Of a stretch of DNA of 64,000 bases, positions 50,330 to 61,192 are shown piece by piece. The stretch is from Burkholderiaceae bacterium (GTDB lineage Bacteria; Pseudomonadota; Gammaproteobacteria; Burkholderiales; Burkholderiaceae_C): positions 92,444 to 156,443 of the forward strand of contig JAKLLA010000018.1 of the NCBI GenBank assembly GCA_023150375.1, in the 5' to 3' direction. The number at the start of each line of letters is the position of its first letter. The stretch's first letter is position 1. Made by a program: the position numbers and the translations under genes. The notes beneath the pieces were generated by a model that ran no database searches, had not been told where the DNA came from, and worked only from the letters and a program-made list of their open reading frames with translations.

Positions 50330-52189
50330 TCAGGCCATCACGATCACCTCGGCGTCCGGCCGTTCGGCAAACAGGCGCGCCACCTCGGCGGACCGGCGCG
50401 TCAGCACCAGCCGCTGGTTGACGTAGCCCTTGTCGGTGATCTCGCCGGCGCCGATGTCGGGCGGCTGCGTCAGCAGCAGCAGGCGGTGCACCTGGCGGCT
50501 GCTGCCGCCGGCTGCACGGTTGTGCGCCTCGAAGGCGGCGCGCAGCGTCTCGCGCAGCCCGGGATCGGCAACGAGGTCTGCCAGCGAGGCGTCGGGCCGA
50601 CCGAGCCGGGCGCGGCAGGCCGCCGGGTTCGGCCAGGCCAGCAGCGCCACGAAGGGCTGGTCGGCACCGGCCACCACCACGTCGTTGAGCAGCCCCTGCG
50701 CCGCCTCGATGCAGTCCACCCGCAGCGCACCGACGCGCACGAAGATGCCGGACTGCAGCTTGAATTCCTCGGTCACCCGGCCGCTGAAGAACAGGCCGGC
50801 CTCGGGCCGATCGGGGTCGGCGAACTGCACCGCGTCGCCCATGCGGAAGAAGCCTTCCTCGTCGAAGGCCTCGGCCGTGGCCTGCGGTTGATTCAGGTAG
50901 CCCGGTGTCACGCAGGCGCTGCGCACCCGGATCTCGTAGCGCTGGTCGTCCATCGGCAGCAGCTTCACCGTCACGCCCGGGTGCGGCAGGCCGATCACGC
51001 CGGCGCTGTCGGCGCACCAGTGCGTCACCGTCACGGCCGCGGCGGTCTCGGTGGAACCGAAGGCCGAGACGAAGGGGATGCGTGCGCCGATGCTGCGCAC
51101 CGCGGCGGCCTGGATGCGGTCGAACACCGAATCCGGCAGGCGCGCGCCGGCATAGTTGGTGCGGCGCAGGCGGCGGAAGAAGGCGTCGGCCAGCATCGGG
51201 TCCGCCTCCATCGCCTCGGCCAGCATGGTGTAGCCCAGCGGCACGCTGATGAAGTTGGTGGGTGACACCTCGCGCAGGTTGCGCAGCGTTTCGTCGAACA
51301 GGCCCGGCACCGGCTTGCCGTCGTCGATCCAGAGCTCGCCGCCTTCGGCCAGTGCCACGCCGAACATGATGTTGCCGCTGGCCACATGGCTCCAGGGCAT
51401 CCAGTCCAGCAGCACGCTGGGCGGCGTGCCGGGCGGGTCGAGCACCACCTGCCGGTGCATGGTGATGCTGATCGTCAGCATGCCGTGGGTGATCGTCGCC
51501 GCCTTGGGCAGGCCGGTGGAGCCGGAGGTGAAGAGGTACTTGGCCACCGTCTCCGGCCGGATCGCCGCCACCGAGTCGGCCACCGCCGGCCCGGGACGCA
51601 CGGCCAGCCAGTCGGGCCAGTGCGCCGTCGCCAGATCCTCCGGACCCGACTCGACCACCACACGCACCCCATCGGCCGGCAGGCGCAGGCCACGCAGCGC
51701 GCGCTCGAAATGCCGGCCATCCTGCGCGAACACCACCGCCGGCTGCAGCAGGTCCACCATGCCCTGCAGCTTGGCCAGGTCCTGCGTCAGCAGCGAATAG
51801 GCAGGCGTGATGGGTACATAGGGCATGCGCGCCTGCATGGCCGCCAGCTCCAGCACGCCATGCTCGATCGAGTTGCCACTGAGCACCGCGACGCAGCGCC
51901 CGGGCCGGTCCAGGTCGAGCAGGGCCTGCGTCACCGCATCGACCTGGCGCAGCGCCTCGCCGTAGTGCAGCTGCCGCCACTGCCGCTGCGGGCCGTGGCG
52001 CTGCGACAGCCACAGGGCGTCCGGTCGGCTGCGGCCATGCCGGCGCAGCAGCCCCGGCAGGTGCGGCTCGACTTCGCCCAGCGGCACGCGGCTGCTCAGC
52101 AGCAGCGTGCCGTCGTCGCGCCGCTGCAGCGCGAGGTCGCGCGGCATGAAGGGCAGGTCGCGAAAAGGTACGTCGGTCAGCACCGTCAC
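50330..52189 (-). CDS. Feruloyl-CoA synthase-like acyl-CoA ligase (locus B)
   Basis: YLFTSGSTGLPKAATI; PSVLLDWMPWSHVASGN; AFGSTETAAAVT; GEITDKGYVNQRLVL. Confidence 0.87.
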   Translation of the reverse strand: MTVLTDVPFRDLPFMPRDLALQRRDDGTLLLSSRVPLGEVEPHLPGLLRRHGRSRPDALWLSQRHGPQRQWRQLHYGEALRQVDAVTQALLDLDRPGRCVAVLSGNSIEHGVLELAAMQARMPYVPITPAYSLLTQDLAKLQGMVDLLQPAVVFAQDGRHFERALRGLRLPADGVRVVVESGPEDLATAHWPDWLAVRPGPAVADSVAAIRPETVAKYLFTSGSTGLPKAATITHGMLTISITMHRQVVLDPPGTPPSVLLDWMPWSHVASGNIMFGVALAEGGELWIDDGKPVPGLFDETLRNLREVSPTNFISVPLGYTMLAEAMEADPMLADAFFRRLRRTNYAGARLPDSVFDRIQAAAVRSIGARIPFVSAFGSTETAAAVTVTHWCADSAGVIGLPHPGVTVKLLPMDDQRYEIRVRSACVTPGYLNQPQATAEAFDEEGFFRMGDAVQFADPDRPEAGLFFSGRVTEEFKLQSGIFVRVGALRVDCIEAAQGLLNDVVVAGADQPFVALLAWPNPAACRARLGRPDASLADLVADPGLRETLRAAFEAHNRAAGGSSRQVHRLLLLTQPPDIGAGEITDKGYVNQRLVLTRRSAEVARLFAERPDAEVIVMA

Positions 52190-52207
52190 CGGGCCCTCCG
52201 CATGAAG

Positions 52208-53992
<1,785 letters not shown>

Positions 53993-54001
53993 GACGCCCC
54001 C

Positions 54002-55693
54002 TCAGTCTGCGCCGGGCACGAAGCGGCCGCCTTCGCGCGCCAGCCGCTCCAGCAGCGCGGCAGGGCGGAAGCGCTCGCCGAAGCGCTCCTGCAGCTCGCC
54101 CAGGCGGCGCAGCACCCAGGCGGCGCCCAGCCGGTCGGCGTGGTACATCGGGCCGCCGCGCCAGGCCGGCCAGCCGAAGCCGCGCTGCCAGACCACGTCG
54201 ATGTCGCTGGCCCGGTCGACGATGCCCTCCTCGACCAGCTTGGCGCCCTCGTTGAGCATCGGCAGCAGGAGCCGGTCGCGCACTTCGTCGTCGCCGATCG
54301 CCCGGCGCTCGATGCCGAGTTCGCGCGAGGCCTGTTCGATCAGCGCGGTGACTTCCGGGTCGGGGATCGGCCGGCGCTTGCCCGGATCGTAGCGGTAGAA
54401 GCCCTTGCCGGTCTTCTGGCCCAGCCGCCCGGCCGCCACCAGGCCGGCCAGGATGGGGTCGTGCTGGCCACGCTCCTGGCGCACCCGGTGGACCAGCTCG
54501 ATGCCGCCGGCCATGTCGGCCAGTTCGTAGCTGCCCATGGGCAGGCCGAACTCGGTGAGCACCCGGTCGATCTGCTGCGGCAGCGCGCCTTCGAGCAGCA
54601 GCCGGTCGGCTTCCTGGTCACGCGCGATGAGCAGCCGGTTGCCGACGAAGCCATGGCACACGCCCACCACCACCGCCGTCTTGCGCAGCCGGCTGCCGAT
54701 GCGCTGGGCCGCCGCGACCACCTCGGGCCGGGTGCGCGGGCCACGCACCACCTCGAGCAGCGGCATCACATGCGCCGGGCTGAAGAAGTGCAGGCCGACC
54801 ACCTGGCCGGGCCGGCTGGTGGCGTCCGCGATGCGGTCGATGTCCAGCGCCGAGGTGTTGCTGCCGAGGATGGCGTGGGCCGGCGCATGGCGGTCGATCT
54901 GCGCAAAGATCTCCTGCTTGAGCGCGAGCTGCTCCCACACTGCCTCGATCACCAGGTCGGCCTGGGCGACATCCTCGACACGTGTGCTCAGGTGCAGCGC
55001 CGCACGGCGTGCAGCGGCATCCTCCGCGCTGAGTCGGCCACGCTTGACCATGGCGTCGAAGTGGTTCCCCACCGTCTGGCGGGCCGATTCGAGCACGGCC
55101 TCGCTGCGGTCGATCAGCGTCACCGGCAGGCCCGCCGCGAGCAGCGCGGTGGTGATGCCCGAGCCCATGCTGCCGGCGCCCACCACCGCCGCCTGCCGCA
55201 GCGGCGGGGCATCGTCGTCGGCGCTGATGCCATTGGCTGCCGCGCGCAGCGCCTGCGCCGCATAGGCGCGGGCGCGGTTGGCCTCGGGGGTCGTGAAGGT
55301 GGCCGCCGGCACGCCTTCGGCCCCTTCGCTGACGTGCAGCTCGACCGGGTCGCCGATGCGCAGGCCGAAGACATCGGCATCGATGACCGAGGTGGTGATG
55401 CGCGGCCCCTCGGGCAGCTCGACCACCGCAACCGCCGTGGGCCGCTTCGCGCCGCGCACGATCGAGAACGAATAGACCGTGCCGACGCCGCGGGTGGTCA
55501 GCCACTCGGTGGGCGCATGGCCGCAGAACGGGCAGTGTTCGCGCGGGTAGAAGTGCGCCGATCCGCAGGCGCTGCAGTGCTTGATCAGCAGCCGCCCTTC
55601 GGCCAGGGCTTCCAGGTAGGGCGCGGCCGCGGGAAAGCGCTGCGCCGGGGTGAGCGTGGGGGACGGGGCGTGGACAGGAGAGGGTCGTGCCAT
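54002..55693 (-). CDS. Fusion protein: DUF35 (Zn-ribbon/OB-fold) + 3-hydroxyacyl-CoA dehydrogenase
   Basis: N-terminus LLIKHCSACGSAHFYPREHCPFCGHAPTEW...VYSFSIV; C-terminus AAVVGAGSMGSGITTALLAAGLPVTLIDRS, ILGSNTSALDIDRIA, VGLHFFSPAHVMPLLEVV, KTGKGFYRYDPGKR. Confidence 0.88.
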   Translation of the reverse strand: MARPSPVHAPSPTLTPAQRFPAAAPYLEALAEGRLLIKHCSACGSAHFYPREHCPFCGHAPTEWLTTRGVGTVYSFSIVRGAKRPTAVAVVELPEGPRITTSVIDADVFGLRIGDPVELHVSEGAEGVPAATFTTPEANRARAYAAQALRAAANGISADDDAPPLRQAAVVGAGSMGSGITTALLAAGLPVTLIDRSEAVLESARQTVGNHFDAMVKRGRLSAEDAAARRAALHLSTRVEDVAQADLVIEAVWEQLALKQEIFAQIDRHAPAHAILGSNTSALDIDRIADATSRPGQVVGLHFFSPAHVMPLLEVVRGPRTRPEVVAAAQRIGSRLRKTAVVVGVCHGFVGNRLLIARDQEADRLLLEGALPQQIDRVLTEFGLPMGSYELADMAGGIELVHRVRQERGQHDPILAGLVAAGRLGQKTGKGFYRYDPGKRRPIPDPEVTALIEQASRELGIERRAIGDDEVRDRLLLPMLNEGAKLVEEGIVDRASDIDVVWQRGFGWPAWRGGPMYHADRLGAAWVLRRLGELQERFGERFRPAALLERLAREGGRFVPGAD

Positions 55694-55697
55694 GGTG

Positions 55698-56867
55698 TCA
55701 CTCCGCGGCCAGGATCAGCGTGCCCGAGGCGTGGTAGCCCGCCAGCGAGCCGCCGGTGCCGTGGGCCAGCACGATGTCGTGGTTCTTCACCTGCACGGCC
55801 GGATGGGCTTCGCCGCGGCACTGCCGCACCGCTTCGAGGATCTTGGTCATGCCGCCCTTGTTGCCGGGGTGGTTGTTGCACAGGCCGCCGCCGTCGGTGT
55901 TGAAGGGCAGCCGCCCGACGCCCGAGATGAGGTTGCCGTCGGCGACGAAGCGCCCGCCCTCGCCCTTCTTGCAGAAGCCCAGGTCCTCCAGCTGCAGGAT
56001 CACCGTGATCGTGAAGCTGTCGTACAGCGAGGCGTACCGGATGTCGGCCGGTGTGACGCCGGCTTCCGCGAAGGCGGTGGCGCCCGAGCGCACCCCGGCG
56101 GAATACGTCAGGTCGATGCGGCCGCCGTCGGCATGCTTGAAGGCCTCGCCGGCGCCGATCACCTTCACCCGCGGGCGCTTCAGCGACCTGGCGATCTCCG
56201 GCCGCGCCACCACCACCGCGCCGCCGCCGTCGGTCATCACGCAGCAGTCCAGCCGGTGCAGCGGGTCGGCCACCATCGGCGAGTCCAGCACGTCCTGCAC
56301 CGTCAGCACCTTGCGCATCAAGGCGTGCGGGTTGTGCTGCGCATGGTGCGAGGCGGCCACCTTCACCCAGGCCAGCTGCTCGCTGGTGGTGCCGAACTCG
56401 TGCATGTGCCGGCGCGCGACCATCGCGTAGCCGTACATCGGCACGGGTACCGTGCCGGCGTAGTACGGGCGGTCCGGCATGCGGCTGAAGTCGATGCCCG
56501 CCAGCGAGGTGCCGGCATGGGCCGCCAGCGGGCGGTCGGCCAGCGTCACCAGCGCCACGTTGCACTGGCCGGCGGCGATCGCCCGCATCGCATGGTTCAC
56601 ATGCAGCAGGTAGGACGAACCGCCGGTCTCGGTGCTGTCGAGGTAGCGCAGATGCCGCAGGCCGAGGTACTCGGCCATCGACATGCCGCCGATGCCCGGG
56701 GCGTCGGCGGCGCAGAAGTAGCCGTCGACATCGTCCAGGCCCAGGCCCGCGTCGGCCAGCGCGCCGCGGGCCACGTCGGCATGCAGCTGCGCCGCGGTCA
56801 GACCGTCGGCCCGGCGGACCGGGTGCTCGTGGATGCCTACGATGTAGGCCTTGCCGTTCACACTCAT
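55698..56867 (-). CDS. Thiolase (SCP-x-like lipid-transfer thiolase family)
   Basis: MSVNGKAYIVGIHEHPVRRADGLTAAQLHADVARGALADAGLGLDDVDGYFC...; CCVMTDGGGAVVV; GLCNNHPGNKGGMTKILEAVRQCRGEA. Confidence 0.85.
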   Translation of the reverse strand: MSVNGKAYIVGIHEHPVRRADGLTAAQLHADVARGALADAGLGLDDVDGYFCAADAPGIGGMSMAEYLGLRHLRYLDSTETGGSSYLLHVNHAMRAIAAGQCNVALVTLADRPLAAHAGTSLAGIDFSRMPDRPYYAGTVPVPMYGYAMVARRHMHEFGTTSEQLAWVKVAASHHAQHNPHALMRKVLTVQDVLDSPMVADPLHRLDCCVMTDGGGAVVVARPEIARSLKRPRVKVIGAGEAFKHADGGRIDLTYSAGVRSGATAFAEAGVTPADIRYASLYDSFTITVILQLEDLGFCKKGEGGRFVADGNLISGVGRLPFNTDGGGLCNNHPGNKGGMTKILEAVRQCRGEAHPAVQVKNHDIVLAHGTGGSLAGYHASGTLILAAE

Positions 56868-56878
56868 GGGAGGACTCT

Positions 56879-57865
56879 TCACGCGTCCGGCTTGAAGCCG
56901 GTCTTGCGCACCCGATCGGGCCAGGCGGCGTGGTTGTCGCGCATGGCCTTGGCGAAGTCGGCCTGCGTGCTCGTGTCCGCCTCGATCGCCAGCTTGTTCA
57001 GCACCTCGACGGTCTCCGGCTGCGCGATGGCCGTGCGGATGGCCCCGTGGGCGCGTGCGACCGTGGCTTCCGACGCGCCGCGCGGCATCCACACGCCGTA
57101 CCACTCGGCCGACTCCATGAAGGAGAAGCCCTGCTCGCCGAAAGTCGGCACCTCCTGCGCGAAGCGCGACCGCCGGGCGCCGGAGGTGGCCAGCAGGCGC
57201 ATGCGGCCGCTGGCGCGGTGCGGCAGCGAGTCGCCCACCGGCGAGTACATCGCCGGAATCTGCCCGCCCAGCAGGTCCTGCACCCCGGGTGCCGAGCCGC
57301 GATACGGGATGTGATTCAGCGCCACCCCGGACTCCCGGGACAGCAGCCGGACGAAGAACTCCTGCGGGCTGCCGGCGCCGGGAGAGCCGAAATTGGCGCG
57401 CGCGGGGTTGGCCTTCACCCAGTCCAGGAAGTCACGCACGGTCCTGACCGTCTCGGGCACCGCCGGGCCGACGGCAAAGCCGTACTGGACCGTTCCGCAG
57501 CCGGCGACGGCCACACCGTCCTCGAACTTGAAGGGCGTGTTCTTCGGATCGACGTGCGGCTGCAGCGTGATGACGGTCTCGGGCTGCAGGATGACGACGC
57601 TGCCATCGGTCGCGCCGCGACGCATCTCGTCGAAGGCCAGACGCCCCCCCGCGCCCACCTTGTTCTCCACGATCACCTGCCGGGCGTAGCCGACGGTCCG
57701 CAGGCCCTCGGCCAGCCGCCGGGCGGCGGCATCGGTGGTCCCGCCGGCCGGAAAGCCGCAGAGGATCCTGGCGATCTCCAGGGGCCCCTGAGCCCGCAGT
57801 GGCGCGGAGGTCGCTGCGGCCAGCGCAGCCATCCCACCGACGACTTGTCGACGTGTCACGTTCAT
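56879..57865 (-). CDS. Bug-family tripartite tricarboxylate transporter substrate-binding receptor
   Basis: ARILCGFPAGGTTDAAARRLAEGL, NFGSPGAGSPQEFFVRLL, HIPYRGSAPGVQDLLGGQIPAMYSPVG. Confidence 0.9.
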   Translation of the reverse strand: MNVTRRQVVGGMAALAAATSAPLRAQGPLEIARILCGFPAGGTTDAAARRLAEGLRTVGYARQVIVENKVGAGGRLAFDEMRRGATDGSVVILQPETVITLQPHVDPKNTPFKFEDGVAVAGCGTVQYGFAVGPAVPETVRTVRDFLDWVKANPARANFGSPGAGSPQEFFVRLLSRESGVALNHIPYRGSAPGVQDLLGGQIPAMYSPVGDSLPHRASGRMRLLATSGARRSRFAQEVPTFGEQGFSFMESAEWYGVWMPRGASEATVARAHGAIRTAIAQPETVEVLNKLAIEADTSTQADFAKAMRDNHAAWPDRVRKTGFKPDA

Positions 57866-57951
57866 GCCTGTCTCCTTCACTGATGGCCTCGCGCCGCGCC
57901 CTTCGGGTCTCGACGGTCTGCTTGCCATCCGGCAAGCGACAAGCATGTTTA

Positions 57952-57964
57952 TAAGTCGACCTGA
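57952..57964. promoter_or_regulatory. Candidate operator B1 (TAAGTCGACCTGA)
   Basis: Matches A1 (TAAGTCTACCTTA) at 11/13; upstream of the locus B operon. Confidence 0.45.
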
Positions 57965-57988
57965 TCTTTTTTTTATCGGTGAAAATAC

Positions 57989-58001
57989 TAAGGTAACCTG
58001 A
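57989..58001. promoter_or_regulatory. Candidate operator B2 (TAAGGTAACCTGA)
   Basis: Matches A2 (TAAGGTTGCCTTA) at 10/13; same paired arrangement as locus A. Confidence 0.45.
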
Positions 58002-58036
58002 TATGAAGCCATCCTGTCCGGGCCCGGGCCCGGCTC

Positions 58037-61000
58037 TCAGCGGAAGTCCCGGCTCGCCCCCACCGCCAGCCCGCCCAGCAGCGGCGTCAGGTCCTCGACG
58101 TGCGCGGCGATCAGGTTGCGCAGTTCGCCCTCGCGCTGCCAGGTGCCCTTCACGCCCAGCAGCTGCGCACGCAGCAGCGGCCCGCGCAGCCGCTCCTTGA
58201 CCTTGGGCCAGACGATCACCTGCACGTTGCCGGTCTCGTCCTCCAGCGAGACGAACATCACCCCGTGCGCCGTCTGCGGCTGCTGGCGCACCGTGACGAT
58301 GCCGCAGGCCCGGGCCAGGCTGCCGTGGCGGCGGTGGTGCAGCTCCATCGCCGTGTTCCAGCCCAGCCTGGCCAGCGTGGGCCGCAGGATCGCCAGCGGG
58401 TGCCGGCGCAGCGTCAGGCCGGTGGCGGCGTAGTCCCAGACCACCTCCTCGCCCTCTGGTGCCTCGGGCAGCTCCAGCACCGCCTCGTCCACCGGCGCCT
58501 CGCGCAGCAGCAGCGGCGCCGGGCGCAGGGCCGAGGCCTCCCAGACCTGCTGGCGGCGGTGCCCGGCCAGGCTGAGCAGCGCATCGGCGGCGGCCAGGTG
58601 GTTCATCTCATGCTGCTCCAGGACAGCGCGCCGGGCCAGGTCCTCGGCGCTGTCGAAGGGCGCGCAGCGGCGTGCGGCGACGATGCGCTGCCCCGCCGCG
58701 GCCGTCAGCCCCCCGATCATCCGCAGGCCCAGGCGCACCGCCGGCGGCCCCGGCAGGCCCTCGAGCGTGCAGTCCCAGTGGCTGTGCATCACGTCGACGC
58801 GGCGCACCTCCACGCCATGCCGCTTGGCGTCCTGCACCAGCTGGCTGGGGCTGTAGAACCCGAGCGGCTGGCTGTTCAGCATGGCCGCCAGGAACTCCGC
58901 CGGGTGGTGGCACTTGAGCCAGCAGCTCGCGTAGACCAGCAGCGCGAAGGAGGCCGCATGGCTCTCCGGGAAGCCGTACTCCGAAAAGCCCTTGATCTGC
59001 TCGAAGATCGCCTCGGCGAAGGCCCGCTCGTAGCCCCGCTGGGTCATGCCGTCGACGATCCTGGCGTGGTACTGCTGCAGCCCGCCCTTGCGCTTCCAGG
59101 CCGCCATCGCCCGGCGCAGCTGGTCGGCCTCGCCGGGCGTGAAGCCGGCCGCCAGGATGGCCACCTGCATCACCTGCTCCTGGAACACCGGCACGCCCAG
59201 CGTGCGGCCCAGCGCCGCCTTCAGGGCCTGGCTCGGGAAGGTCACCGGCTCCTTGCCCTGGCGGCGGTTCAGGTAGGGGTGCACCATGCCGCCCTGGATC
59301 GGCCCCGGGCGCACGATGGCCACCTCGATCACCAGGTCGTAGAAGCAGCGCGGCTTCAGGCGCGGCAGCATGCTCATCTGCGCCCGGCTCTCGATCTGGA
59401 ACACGCCCACCGTGTCGGCCCGGCAGATCATGTCGTAGGTGGTGCGGTCCTCGGCCGGGATGTCCTGCAGGCCGAAGGCATGGCCCAGGCGCTGGCCGAC
59501 GAAGTCCAGGCTCTTGCGGATCGCGGTCAGCATGCCCAGGGCCAGCACGTCGACCTTGAGCAGGCCCAGCGCGTCGATGTCGTCCTTGTCCCACTGGATC
59601 ACGGTGCGCTCGGGCATCGCGGCGTTCTCGATGGGCACCAGGCGCGACAGCGGCCCTTGCGTCAGCACGAAGCCGCCCGGGTGCTGGCTCAGGTGGCGCG
59701 GAAAGCCGACCAGCTGCCGGGTGAGTTCCATCAGCTGGCGGATCGCCAGGTCGTCCAGCGACAGCCCCAGCTCCTGCACCCGGTCGGCGCGCACCCCGCC
59801 GCCGTCCCAGGCGCTGTGGTTCTTCGCCAGGGCGTCGACCAGCCCGGCGTCGAGCCCGAGGGCCTTGCCCACGTCGCGGATGGCCGAGCGGGGCCGGTAG
59901 CTGATCGCCACCGCGGTCAGGGCGGCACGGCTGCGGCCGTACTTGTCGTAGAGGTACTGGATCACCTCCTCGCGCCGCTCGTGCTCGAAGTCCACGTCGA
60001 TGTCGGGCGGCTCGTTGCGCTCGCGGCTGATGAAGCGCTCGAAGAGCACCGCCATGCGCGCCGGGTCCACCTCGGTGACGCCCAGGCAGTAGCAGACCAC
60101 CGAGTTGGCCGCCGAGCCCCGCCCCTGGCAGAGGATGTGGCGCGAGCGCGCGAAGGCGACGATGTCGTGGACGGTCAGGAAGTAGTGCTCGTAGCGCAGC
60201 TCGGCGATCAGCGCCAGCTCGTGCTCGATCTGCGCGGCCACCGCCGCCGGAATGCCCCCAGGCCAGCGCCGCCCGGCGCCCTCATGGGTGAGCCGGCGCA
60301 GGTGGGAGGCCGGGGTCTCGCCCGCAGGCACCACCTCGGCCGGGTACTGGTAGCGCAGCTCGTCGAGCGAGAAGGCGCAGCGCCCGGCCACCTGCAGCGT
60401 CTGGGCCAGCAGGTCGGCCGGGTAGGTCTGCGCCAGGCGCAGCCGGGTGCGCAGGTGCTGCTCGGCATTGCCCTGCAGCGCCAGGCCGCATTCGGTCAGC
60501 GGCCGGCCCAGCCGGGTGGCCGTCAGCACGTCGTGCAGGGCCTTGCGCGAGCGCACGTGCATCTGCACATCGCCCAGTGCCACCAGCGGGATGGCCGAGA
60601 GCTCGCCGGCCTCGCGCAGGCGGTGCAGCCAGACCTCGTCGTCGAGCCGGCGCAGCAGCGACACGCCCAGCCAGCAGCGCCCGGTGAAGTGGGTCAGCAG
60701 CCAGCGCGCCAGATCGAGCAGCTGCGCGGGCGAGGCCCCCCGCTGCGGCGCGGCCAGCACCAGGCAGTCCTGCAGCGCCTGCGCGCGGATGGCGGCGCGG
60801 TCGAGGGTGTAGCGGCCCTTGGCGGCGCTGCGGCGCAGGCGGGTGATGAACTCGCAGAGGTTGCCGTAGCCGTTCAGGTTGCAGGCCAGCAGGATCAGGT
60901 CGAAGGCGCCCTGGTCGCCCCCCTCGGCCGGCACCGCGAAGCGGCTGCCCACGATCAGCGGCAGGCCGACCTTCTTCGCGGCCACATGGGCGCGCACCAC

Positions 61001-61171
61001 GCCGGCCACCGAGCACTCGTCGGTCAGCGCCAGCGCGGCATAGCCCAGCCGGGCGGCGCGCTCGACCAGCTCCTCGGGCTGGCTGGCGCCCTGCAGGAAG
61101 GAGAAACTGGACAGGCACTGCAGCTCGGCATAGGCCGGGACGACGGCAGCGGACTCGACGGGCTCGGCCAT
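58037..61171 (-). CDS. dnaE2: Error-prone DNA polymerase III alpha DnaE2/ImuC
   Basis: AELQCLSSFSFLQGASQPEELVERAARLGYAALALTDECSVAGVVRAH; FERFISRERNEPPDIDVDFEHERREEVIQYLYDKYGR; 1044 aa. Confidence 0.95.
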   Translation of the reverse strand: MAEPVESAAVVPAYAELQCLSSFSFLQGASQPEELVERAARLGYAALALTDECSVAGVVRAHVAAKKVGLPLIVGSRFAVPAEGGDQGAFDLILLACNLNGYGNLCEFITRLRRSAAKGRYTLDRAAIRAQALQDCLVLAAPQRGASPAQLLDLARWLLTHFTGRCWLGVSLLRRLDDEVWLHRLREAGELSAIPLVALGDVQMHVRSRKALHDVLTATRLGRPLTECGLALQGNAEQHLRTRLRLAQTYPADLLAQTLQVAGRCAFSLDELRYQYPAEVVPAGETPASHLRRLTHEGAGRRWPGGIPAAVAAQIEHELALIAELRYEHYFLTVHDIVAFARSRHILCQGRGSAANSVVCYCLGVTEVDPARMAVLFERFISRERNEPPDIDVDFEHERREEVIQYLYDKYGRSRAALTAVAISYRPRSAIRDVGKALGLDAGLVDALAKNHSAWDGGGVRADRVQELGLSLDDLAIRQLMELTRQLVGFPRHLSQHPGGFVLTQGPLSRLVPIENAAMPERTVIQWDKDDIDALGLLKVDVLALGMLTAIRKSLDFVGQRLGHAFGLQDIPAEDRTTYDMICRADTVGVFQIESRAQMSMLPRLKPRCFYDLVIEVAIVRPGPIQGGMVHPYLNRRQGKEPVTFPSQALKAALGRTLGVPVFQEQVMQVAILAAGFTPGEADQLRRAMAAWKRKGGLQQYHARIVDGMTQRGYERAFAEAIFEQIKGFSEYGFPESHAASFALLVYASCWLKCHHPAEFLAAMLNSQPLGFYSPSQLVQDAKRHGVEVRRVDVMHSHWDCTLEGLPGPPAVRLGLRMIGGLTAAAGQRIVAARRCAPFDSAEDLARRAVLEQHEMNHLAAADALLSLAGHRRQQVWEASALRPAPLLLREAPVDEAVLELPEAPEGEEVVWDYAATGLTLRRHPLAILRPTLARLGWNTAMELHHRRHGSLARACGIVTVRQQPQTAHGVMFVSLEDETGNVQVIVWPKVKERLRGPLLRAQLLGVKGTWQREGELRNLIAAHVEDLTPLLGGLAVGASRDFR

Positions 61172-61192
61172 GGACCCCCTCTCACCCCGATT

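Noticed and set aside
58018-58036. GGGCCCGGGCCCGG palindrome near the 3' end of dnaE2
   Set aside because: Simple GC-rich self-complementary run; no supporting context for a function.
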